Source: Patescibacteria group bacterium (lineage in GTDB: Bacteria; Patescibacteriota; Patescibacteriia; Patescibacteriales; UBA12465). From it: DNA of 9,371 bases. The translations under genes were made by a program, and so were the position numbers. Of this stretch, positions 1-4,863 are shown in pieces. The stretch spans positions 1 through 9,371 of the forward strand of contig JAIPIE010000032.1 of NCBI GenBank assembly GCA_021734825.1, written 5' to 3'. The notes under the pieces were generated by a model. That model did not search any database, was not told the DNA's origin, and saw only the letters and a program-made list of their open reading frames with translations. Position 1 is the first letter of the stretch. Every line of letters begins with the position of its first letter.

Positions 1-187
1 TTTTAGTACTTAAAAAGTTATTGTCGGGAGTTGCCACTTGAGCTTTGAAGGCGTCAACATTGTTCGCACTAGCATTAAGCCCATAGCTTTGGTCTTCAAC
101 GGCAAGGGCGACAGTAAAAAAGCCAGCAATAAAGAGGCTTGTCAGTAGTAAAATAGTAAGAAATTTTGCAGATTTGCTAAATAGCAT
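1..187 (-). CDS. Secreted small protein, probable T4SS-type pilin (N-terminal part only)
   Basis: The gene starts with ATG at 187 and runs off the left edge, so only about 62 residues are visible. They begin with a typical Sec signal peptide: a basic start (MLFSKSAK), a hydrophobic core at residues 9-26, and a probable cleavage near ALA-VED at residues 29-30. The mature N-terminus reads DQSYGLNASANN. In Patescibacteria a YGLN/GLNATA-like start after the signal peptide is familiar from small two-helix VirB2/TrbC-type pilins, so I infer that family. The two transmembrane helices that would prove it lie outside the window. It sits downstream of the pilin-like gene at 304-687 on the same strand, after a hairpin-rich spacer, and is probably a lower-expressed co-transcribed paralogue. 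No SD precedes the ATG, only an A-rich AGAAAAAA stretch. An unrelated secreted protein is the main alternative. Confidence 0.6.
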   Translation of the reverse strand, partial: MLFSKSAKFLTILLLTSLFIAGFFTVALAVEDQSYGLNASANNVDAFKAQVATPDNNFLSTK

Positions 188-207
188 ATATTTTTTCTAA
201 GAAATTA

Positions 208-272
208 TTTCAGGGCCCTGAAAACCAATCATATTGATTTCCAGGGCGCTGGCCCTTGGAAAAACCAAGGGC
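208..272 (-). promoter_or_regulatory. Hairpin-rich spacer between two pilin-like genes, possible attenuator or terminator
   Basis: Read on the minus strand, this spacer holds four mutually complementary segments. Segment 1 (265-272, GCCCTTGG) pairs perfectly with segment 2 (252-259, CCAAGGGC) across a TTTTT loop. Segment 2 can instead pair with segment 3 (241-249, GCGCCCTGG) with one bulged base. Segment 3 can pair with segment 4 (211-220, CAGGGCCCTG), enclosing a small AATCA-ATA-TGATT hairpin (227-239). Segment 4 is also the core of a perfect 16-base palindrome (208-223). Such chained 1:2, 2:3, 3:4 pairing is the architecture of an attenuator, and the GC-rich block stands out in AT-rich surroundings. 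No U-tract follows the first hairpin, so a simple intrinsic terminator is not obvious. It could also be a 3'-end stabilising structure. The pairings are seen in the sequence; the function is inferred. Confidence 0.5.
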
Positions 273-303
273 TGTGCGTTTTCAAAATCGATTCTAAAAA
301 CGT

Positions 304-687
304 TTAGGCACCAGTAGCATTAATCAATCTAGTGAGTAAGAAGGTTGCGATACCCCAAGCGGATAACACGATAACTAAACCGATTACACCAGCTCCCATT
401 AACTTTTTAGCTTCACCAACTTTATCTTCATTACCAGCAGCTGTCATCCATTTGAAGCCAGCAAGTAAAATAATAACTACAGCGATGATGCCTAAGAAAA
501 GCATAGCTACGTTGATGATTCTAGCAACGATGATACGAGGATCAGTGTCACTTAAACCTTCTCCGTTGAAGCCATCGGTGATTTCATTCATGCCAACGTC
601 AATATTCTGAGCCATTGTTACCATTGGTAAGGCTAAGAGAGATAACATCGCAAAAACTACTAAGTGCTTTAAGATTTTTTTATTCAT
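304..687 (-). CDS. Two-helix T4SS-type (VirB2/TrbC-like) pilin
   Basis: This 127-residue secreted protein has a signal peptide at residues 1-26 (cleavage TMA-Q), a short polar extracytoplasmic segment (27-52), one transmembrane helix (about 54-78), a polar loop with the motif GFKWMTAAGNEDKVGEAKK (77-95) and a second helix (about 97-118). The helix, G-x-x-W-M-T-A-x-G-N-E loop, AKK, helix layout with a VIGLVIVLSAW second helix is diagnostic of the small pilins annotated as T4SS_pilin in Patescibacteria. These resemble VirB2/TrbC subunits of type IV secretion pili. The mature protein would sit in the membrane as a reservoir and possibly assemble into a surface filament; no assembly ATPase is present here. 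It has the strongest expression signals of the window: an extended -10 promoter and a nearly perfect SD. It heads a unit that continues into the second pilin-like gene at 187. Family assignment is strong, the filament role is inference. Confidence 0.85.
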   Translation of the reverse strand: MNKKILKHLVVFAMLSLLALPMVTMAQNIDVGMNEITDGFNGEGLSDTDPRIIVARIINVAMLFLGIIAVVIILLAGFKWMTAAGNEDKVGEAKKLMGAGVIGLVIVLSAWGIATFLLTRLINATGA

Positions 688-691
688 AATT

Positions 692-703
692 CACCACCTT
701 TCT
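692..703 (-). promoter_or_regulatory. Near-perfect Shine-Dalgarno site of the pilin gene
   Basis: On the minus strand AGAAAGGTGGTG lies 4 bases before the ATG at 687. It differs at one base from AGAAAGGAGGTG, the full complement of the usual 16S rRNA 3' end. It fixes the start codon. It is the only convincing SD in front of any gene in this window. Confidence 0.85.
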
Positions 704-731
704 AGTTATTGATAATTAAAATGATGCTTTT

Positions 732-760
732 ATTTTAGCACAATATTAAGCATAAGACAA
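732..760 (-). promoter_or_regulatory. Sigma-70-type promoter of the pilin gene
   Basis: On the minus strand a -35 box TTGTCT (755-760) is followed after 17 bases by the -10 box TAAAAT (732-737), preceded by TGC, which makes it an extended -10. The predicted start of transcription is near 725, giving a leader of about 38 bases that contains the SD. The -35 box overlaps that of the divergent promoter. Confidence 0.7.
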
Positions 761-782
761 ATAATAATAGTTGTGTTAAAAT
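754..782 (+). promoter_or_regulatory. Divergent promoter giving a leaderless mRNA
   Basis: On the plus strand AAGACA (754-759, four of six consensus bases) is followed after 17 bases by TAAAAT (777-782), preceded by TGT as an extended -10. Transcription is expected about seven bases after the -10, which is position 789, the A of the ATG of the membrane protein gene. There is no SD and no room for one, so a leaderless transcript fits. The sequence TTGTGTTAAAAT mirrors the opposite promoter's TTGTGCTAAAAT. Confidence 0.6.
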
Positions 783-788
783 GCCCAT

Positions 789-2381
789 ATGAGCTCTAAA
801 ATACTGAAATTGTTACTCTATATTTTACCAGTCTTAGCCTTTTGGCTTTTGTCTGTTTTTTTGTTAAAAAACTCTTTTTCTTACTCTGACCTTGACTTAG
901 GCTGGCATCTTCGCGCTGGTCAAGATATTATTAGTAACTGGTCAGTTTCTAGTGTTAATAATTATAACTATACTCTAGTTAATCAGCCCTGGGTTGATCA
1001 TGAATGGCTTTTAAATTTAGTAATGGCCAAAATTTATAATAATTTTACTTCTTTAGGGCTGCATTTGATTTTTTTACTGGTAATTTTATTGGCTTTTTAT
1101 TTAGCTTGGCGGCGCGCCTACAAATTTCTAGGCAAGTCTTTATTTAATAGATATTTAAGCTTTATTTTTTTATTTATTGGCCTTTGGGCCAGTCAGCCTC
1201 ACTTGGGAATTCGGGTACAGGAGTTTGGCCTATTAGGCTTAATTATCTTATTAAGCATAATTGATAATTATCCAAAAAATAAAAAAGTCATATATTATAT
1301 TCCGTTATTATTTCTACTTTGGGCTAATGTTCACGCTAGTTTTATATTGGGCTTAGCTTTATTAAGCGCTTATTCCTGCTATTTATATGTATCTCCATTT
1401 TTGATAAAAATTAAGTTTTTACGCAACTTTTCTTTGTCCTTATTAAAAATAAAGGATAAAAATAGAATTTTGGTCGTGTTATTGCTATCCGTGGTAGCAA
1501 GCTTGATTAATCCTTATGGCGCAACTTTGTATGGGTTTTTAAGCGGGTACAGCAATACGTTTTACATGCCTTATATTAGCGAGTGGCAAGGACAACATTC
1601 TCTGCCTTGGCATTATCCACAATTAATATATTTATCATTAAGTGCGACTGGCGCCTTGCTCTGGTTTTGGTTCGAGCGACAACAGTTAATGAAGATTAAG
1701 CTTTGGGATCTTGGTTTATTTCTTTTATTTTTTATATTAGCTTGGCGCTCTCGTCGACACTTTCCTCTATTTGTATTTATTTCTTTACCCTTAGTGATTT
1801 TGTTCTATCAAGAAATATTTAAATCTTTTTGGCAGAGTTTTTCGGTACAAATTAAGGTTATTCTTTTATCTTTCCTTACTATTTCAATATTTTTTTCTTT
1901 CTTGTTTATATTGATTTATCTACCCTTAAAGCAAAAAGTTATTGATGATTTTTGTAATATTCAATATCCTTGCATGGCAGCGGAATATCTTAAAAATCAC
2001 CCAGAAACAGAAAGAAGCCGCATGTTTAGTGAGTATAATTGGGGCGGTTATTTACTGTGGGCCTATCCAGAAAAACAAATATTTATAGATGGGCGCATGC
2101 CTCAAGTCGCCTACAAAGAACACAGCATTTTAGAGGAATATTTAGAGTTTAGAAAATCAAAAGAAAATGCTGAGAAAATGCTGAATGAACATCAAGTCGA
2201 TTTAGTTTTAATTAAGAAAAACCAAAAAGTCTTATCTTTAAATTCATGTTTACAAATATTACTTAATGTTAAGGATGAAGAGTTGGTACGAACTGATCAT
2301 CTGAAAGAGTATTTATTATCTTCTAAGGAGTGGCGCTTAATTTTTCAAGACGATTTAAGTGTTATGTTCGCTAGACAATAA
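789..2381 (+). CDS. GT-C-like polytopic membrane protein, putative glycosyltransferase
   Basis: This 530-residue protein has about ten hydrophobic helices up to residue 380 and then a soluble C-terminal domain of about 150 residues. The first extracytoplasmic loop has an acidic motif, SDLDLGWHLRAGQ (33-45), then QPWVDHEWL (66-74). Later come IRVQEFGLL (141-149), LWANVHASF (177-185), INPYG (240-244), SEWQ (264-267), WRSRRHFPLF (319-328), and in the soluble part NWGGYLLW (417-424) and FIDGRMPQVAY (432-442). I recognise this set as a widespread, poorly characterised family of bacterial GT-C-like membrane proteins. In GT-C enzymes an acidic Asp motif in the first loop binds a lipid-phosphate sugar donor, so transfer of a sugar to a surface acceptor is plausible; the substrate is unknown. 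It is the only plus-strand gene, is divergent from the pilin unit, and ends 7 bases from the stop of yraN. The ATG at 789 is favoured because the ATG at 781 stops after three codons. Confidence 0.7.
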   Translation: MSSKILKLLLYILPVLAFWLLSVFLLKNSFSYSDLDLGWHLRAGQDIISNWSVSSVNNYNYTLVNQPWVDHEWLLNLVMAKIYNNFTSLGLHLIFLLVILLAFYLAWRRAYKFLGKSLFNRYLSFIFLFIGLWASQPHLGIRVQEFGLLGLIILLSIIDNYPKNKKVIYYIPLLFLLWANVHASFILGLALLSAYSCYLYVSPFLIKIKFLRNFSLSLLKIKDKNRILVVLLLSVVASLINPYGATLYGFLSGYSNTFYMPYISEWQGQHSLPWHYPQLIYLSLSATGALLWFWFERQQLMKIKLWDLGLFLLFFILAWRSRRHFPLFVFISLPLVILFYQEIFKSFWQSFSVQIKVILLSFLTISIFFSFLFILIYLPLKQKVIDDFCNIQYPCMAAEYLKNHPETERSRMFSEYNWGGYLLWAYPEKQIFIDGRMPQVAYKEHSILEEYLEFRKSKENAEKMLNEHQVDLVLIKKNQKVLSLNSCLQILLNVKDEELVRTDHLKEYLLSSKEWRLIFQDDLSVMFARQ

Positions 2382-2388
2382 AGACAAG

Positions 2389-2733
2389 TTATAGAAAAGA
2401 AGGGTAATATTGAAGGTTGGCGAGTTTATTTTTGTAGCTAACAACAATTAAGGCATAGGAAACGAGCGCTGGCTCGATTTGATAATAATGACAAAAAGCT
2501 AAATGAGCCTGACGAAGAGTTTTTTGTTGCGAGAGACTGATAATATCGTGCTTATTGTTATTCATGATGGTCTTTATTTCAAATAGTGATAAAATATTAT
2601 TTTTTGAGGCAATAATATCTATTTCTTTGTGACCGATACGATAATTATGAGCTTTAATCTGCCAGCCCTCCGCTTTTAAAAAATTTATAGCTAGGCGCTC
2701 GCCTTTGCGCCCAAGTTCTTGTCTATAATTCAT
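2389..2733 (-). CDS. yraN: YraN family (UPF0102) nuclease-like protein
   Basis: This 114-residue protein matches the usual YraN length and layout. The N-terminal signature is LGRKGERLAINFLKAEGW (7-24), followed by HNYRIGHKEIDIIA (29-42) and LFEIKT (50-55). The family has a PD-(D/E)xK restriction-endonuclease-like fold; here the candidate metal-binding residues are Glu37, Asp39, Glu52 and Lys54. The common GEID and EVK motifs appear as KEID and EIK, conservative changes. The family's exact role is not settled; it often lies near DNA-processing genes and is thought to act in DNA repair or uptake. Only about 25 bases separate its ATG from the terminator upstream (2759-2791). It must therefore use a promoter squeezed in there (a TATAAA lies at 2743-2748 on the minus strand, with no good -35) or depend on readthrough. 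No clear SD is present. It converges with the membrane protein gene. Confidence 0.85.
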   Translation of the reverse strand: MNYRQELGRKGERLAINFLKAEGWQIKAHNYRIGHKEIDIIASKNNILSLFEIKTIMNNNKHDIISLSQQKTLRQAHLAFCHYYQIEPALVSYALIVVSYKNKLANLQYYPSFL

Positions 2734-2758
2734 AGCCTATAATTTATAACTTTTTCAT

Positions 2759-2791
2759 AAAAAAATCCCCCCGAAACGGAGGGATTTTTTT
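2759..2791 (-). terminator. Rho-independent terminator of the five-gene operon
   Basis: Complementary arms at 2759-2773 and 2777-2791 form a stem of about 15 base pairs with a 3-base loop, flanked by runs of seven A and seven T. On the minus strand the stem is continuous through a U-G wobble (TCCCTCCG against CGGGGGGA) and ends in a U-tract. On the plus strand the same place has a C-A mismatch, so minus-strand termination is favoured. A weaker action on plus-strand transcripts arriving from the membrane protein gene is possible. The stop codon of the upstream gene (2790-2792) lies inside the T-run. Confidence 0.9.
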
Positions 2792-3173
2792 AAGGTATGT
2801 ATTTTTTGAATTCTTGTTCTTTTTCGAATTGTTTTTTGTTAACCGGGACAAGCCGTAAGCTTTTTATCATTGGCCATAACCACATCAGCATGATGATGAT
2901 CCATAAGCCTAGCCAGAAGCGCGAAGACAAAAAGGCAGCACTTTCATAATTAAAGAAAAAAAGAATTACTCCAATTACTAGGTTACTTAAACTAAACATA
3001 TAGAATTGTTTCCAAAAATGGCGGTATAAACTTTTTCGTCCTTGTTTAATTACGGAGAAAATAGTTAAGATCAAGAGAATAATTAAAAAAACAAAAAAAG
3101 CTTGAGTGATGTGAGGCAGAAATGGTTCTGGGCGTAAATTAAACCAATAATGCCAAGTCAATAAATTTTGCAT
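2790..3173 (-). CDS. Conserved-looking three-helix membrane protein of unknown function
   Basis: I do not recognise a named family for this 127-residue protein. It has three hydrophobic helices (about 22-43, 58-75 and 84-104), a basic loop after the first helix (KQGRKSLYRHFWKQF, 43-57), and a charged C-terminal tail (KKQFEKEQEFKKYIP, 113-127). By the positive-inside rule the loop at 43-57 and the tail would face the cytoplasm only if the topology is adjusted, since an odd number of helices separates N- and C-termini. The dense positive charge in the loop argues that the loop is cytoplasmic. It is the last gene of the operon, 6 bases after the methyltransferase stop, with no SD (AAAAAATT before the ATG), so translational coupling is likely. 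Its stop codon lies in the terminator. Similar short proteins with a KYLP-like end seem familiar to me from Patescibacteria, but I cannot check this. Confidence 0.75.
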   Translation of the reverse strand: MQNLLTWHYWFNLRPEPFLPHITQAFFVFLIILLILTIFSVIKQGRKSLYRHFWKQFYMFSLSNLVIGVILFFFNYESAAFLSSRFWLGLWIIIMLMWLWPMIKSLRLVPVNKKQFEKEQEFKKYIP

Positions 3174-3179
3174 AATTTT

Positions 3180-3731
3180 TTATGATTTATGAAATATTAA
3201 ACCGTAGTGATATGGGCCGACTTCAAATTCGGATTCTAATATTAAACCAAGTTTGGGGGCAGCCTCCTTTAAGTTGTTTTTATTAACACGCTTACTGCTA
3301 TCTGGGCCAATAGGACTGGCAATATTTTTCCACTCCACTATTAATAAACGGCCGCCCGTTTTCAGCATGCGCACCGATTCTCTTAAAATCTCTACCTTTT
3401 TGTTAGATTGATGAAGAATATTGATTAAAAGGGCGTGATCAAGACTAGTGCTTTCAATCTTAGTGCCTTTGAAAATTTCTAAATTGCTCCAAATTGTTTC
3501 AATCTGTTGAATATTCTCCAGCATAGCCCTTTTTTTAATATCTTCAAGGGTGGCTTTTAAAATATCAACAGCATATAGTTTTCCTTTTGATCCAACTAGG
3601 TGGGCAACCGGAAAAACAAAGTAGCCAAAATTACCACAACCAAGTTCGGCAATTTTTTGCCCTTCTCCTATTGTTATTTTATTCAAAATTCTATTAATGT
3701 CAAATAGAACTGTTTTATTGGGCTTATTCAT
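3180..3731 (-). CDS. Class I SAM-dependent methyltransferase
   Basis: This 183-residue protein has the Rossmann methyltransferase pattern. Motif I is AELGCGNFGYF (28-38), which binds S-adenosylmethionine. An acidic residue closes the second strand (YAVDI, Asp56). The motif IV region is SLDHALLINILHQ (96-108), and TGGRLLIVEWK (125-135) is the strand before the substrate-binding end. The fold is like the UbiE/arsenite type of small-molecule methyltransferases; the substrate cannot be told. I chose the ATG at 3731 rather than the TTG at 3743, because ATG overlaps the preceding stop as ATGAATAA, an 8-base overlap typical of coupled genes; the TTG start would add four residues (MKKT). It lies between the RodZ-like gene and the three-helix membrane protein in one operon, so a role in envelope metabolism is possible but not shown. 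Confidence 0.85.
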   Translation of the reverse strand: MNKPNKTVLFDINRILNKITIGEGQKIAELGCGNFGYFVFPVAHLVGSKGKLYAVDILKATLEDIKKRAMLENIQQIETIWSNLEIFKGTKIESTSLDHALLINILHQSNKKVEILRESVRMLKTGGRLLIVEWKNIASPIGPDSSKRVNKNNLKEAAPKLGLILESEFEVGPYHYGLIFHKS

Positions 3732-4392
3732 AGTTTTCTTCAACTAGGATTTGACGCTGTATAATATTTTCTTGTCCGTATTTCTTTTTAGCGCTAATCG
3801 TTAGTTTATTTAAGCCTTGTTTAAGTTTTATCTCTTGAGAAAAGCTACCATCTTGGGCGCTCATGATGCTAGTATTATTTATGCTTATTTCTGTTTCTGG
3901 ATCGCTTTTGCCTCTAACTTGTAAAATAAGTTCGGTGGTAACCAGATTTTTGTCTGGATATTCTACACTTAAATTTGGTGGAGAAATTAAACGTCGGAAA
4001 TATACAAGCAAATAAAGAATGCAGGTTAGAAATAAAATGATGAAAATAAGATTACGAATCAGCTTAGGAAACATCAAAAAATTGTGTTTGCGTAGAATCT
4101 TTTTAGAAAAAGGATTTTCATCTGTAGTTTCTTCATTTAAAGGTGTTAAAGTTAATACTTTTTTATAATCCAAATTTAAAAAACGACAGTATTCTTTTAA
4201 AAATTTACGACCATATAGACCTGAGGGGAGCTGTCCGTATTCTTCTTGTTCTAGGGCAGCTAAATATTCTAAGCGAATTTTTAATTTTTTCGCAACCTCC
4301 TCTAAAGGCATTCTTTTTTTTAATCTAGCTGTCTTTAGATTCTCTCCTGATTTTTGCTCAGTCCCCAGGGCCTTAAGAGTAAATCCGGTCAT
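3724..4392 (-). CDS. RodZ-like HTH membrane protein with C-terminal Ig-like domain
   Basis: This 222-residue protein has an N-terminal helix-turn-helix domain of the HTH_25 type (about 14-75). Its pattern is GENLKTARLKKRMPLEEVA, then LEYLAALEQEEYGQLP (41-56) and YGRKFLKEYCRFLNLD (60-75), as in RodZ. After a polar linker comes one transmembrane helix (about 112-132). The outer part (138-217) is rich in beta strands with a DPETEISIN...DGSFSQEI...GLNKLTISA pattern typical of the Glucodextranase_B/Ig-like domains found in Patescibacterial RodZ-like proteins. RodZ in model bacteria links the MreB cytoskeleton to the cell-wall machinery through its HTH domain. MreB is not in this window, so the same role is inferred. 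No SD lies before the ATG. The gene starts 11 bases after the pilin stop and overlaps the methyltransferase by 8 bases. Confidence 0.85.
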   Translation of the reverse strand: MTGFTLKALGTEQKSGENLKTARLKKRMPLEEVAKKLKIRLEYLAALEQEEYGQLPSGLYGRKFLKEYCRFLNLDYKKVLTLTPLNEETTDENPFSKKILRKHNFLMFPKLIRNLIFIILFLTCILYLLVYFRRLISPPNLSVEYPDKNLVTTELILQVRGKSDPETEISINNTSIMSAQDGSFSQEIKLKQGLNKLTISAKKKYGQENIIQRQILVEENYE

Positions 4393-4403
4393 TTACGTGA
4401 GGT

Positions 4404-4859
4404 TTAAGAAATAAATAAGATTGATGTCCGTTGAGCTATAGTGAGTATATTGCCATTCCAGTCTATGCCCATTGAGCCAAGAATAAATTTAATAATTAAA
4501 TAACTACTAAAAACTATAGCCAAGCCAATGACGGCCGCTATTAATACGCCCTTGGCTTTAGTGATTTGTTCGTTGCTACCAGAGGAGACAAGAAAGAGAA
4601 AACCGCCGTAGATAAACATCAATAAAGTTAAAGAGCCAACAATGCCCAGAATCCACTTAGCGGCCGTAACGGCTAGCATAAGCATATCGTTAACGTCGTA
4701 ATTACCACAGTCATATTTACTTACACATTGAGGAGGTCTCCCTTCAGTAGTATCAAGAGTGCTTGTATCAACCAGAGCTGCTTGTAAGCTGAGGGGCGCG
4801 AGCAAGATAAAAGCGCCTATAAATAGAGCCCCCAGGTAAGTCATGATTTTTTTGGACAT
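4404..4859 (-). CDS. Two-helix T4SS-type pilin-like protein with a cysteine pair
   Basis: This 151-residue protein has a signal peptide (about 1-28, ending LQA-A) and an extracytoplasmic segment (29-60) carrying two cysteines six residues apart (Cys45 and Cys51, CVSKYDC). Next come a first helix (about 66-90), the loop SSGSNEQITKAKG (92-104) and a second helix (about 105-127) with the AAVIGLAIVFSSYLI pattern. The helix, GxNEQxxKAKxxLxxAVIGLxIV, helix arrangement is that of the small VirB2/TrbC-like pilins of Patescibacteria and matches the protein at 304-687. The C-terminal tail after the second helix is about 24 residues. The cysteine pair, absent from the other pilin, could form a disulphide outside the membrane. 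It follows the solute-binding lipoprotein by 4 bases in the same operon and has no SD, so coupled translation is likely. Filament formation is inferred, not shown. Confidence 0.8.
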   Translation of the reverse strand: MSKKIMTYLGALFIGAFILLAPLSLQAALVDTSTLDTTEGRPPQCVSKYDCGNYDVNDMLMLAVTAAKWILGIVGSLTLLMFIYGGFLFLVSSGSNEQITKAKGVLIAAVIGLAIVFSSYLIIKFILGSMGIDWNGNILTIAQRTSILFIS

Positions 4860-4863
4860 ATAA

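Noticed and set aside
208..272. A transposon end or phage attachment site in the palindromes
   Set aside because: No transposase, integrase or direct repeat target duplication is present, and the element lies between two related genes.
332..610. Plus-strand open frame of 92 codons
   Set aside because: It is the complement of the pilin gene, with no start signal; the minus-strand protein has a clear signal peptide and family pattern.
4143..4328. Plus-strand open frame of 61 codons
   Set aside because: It lies opposite the RodZ-like HTH domain and has no recognisable features.
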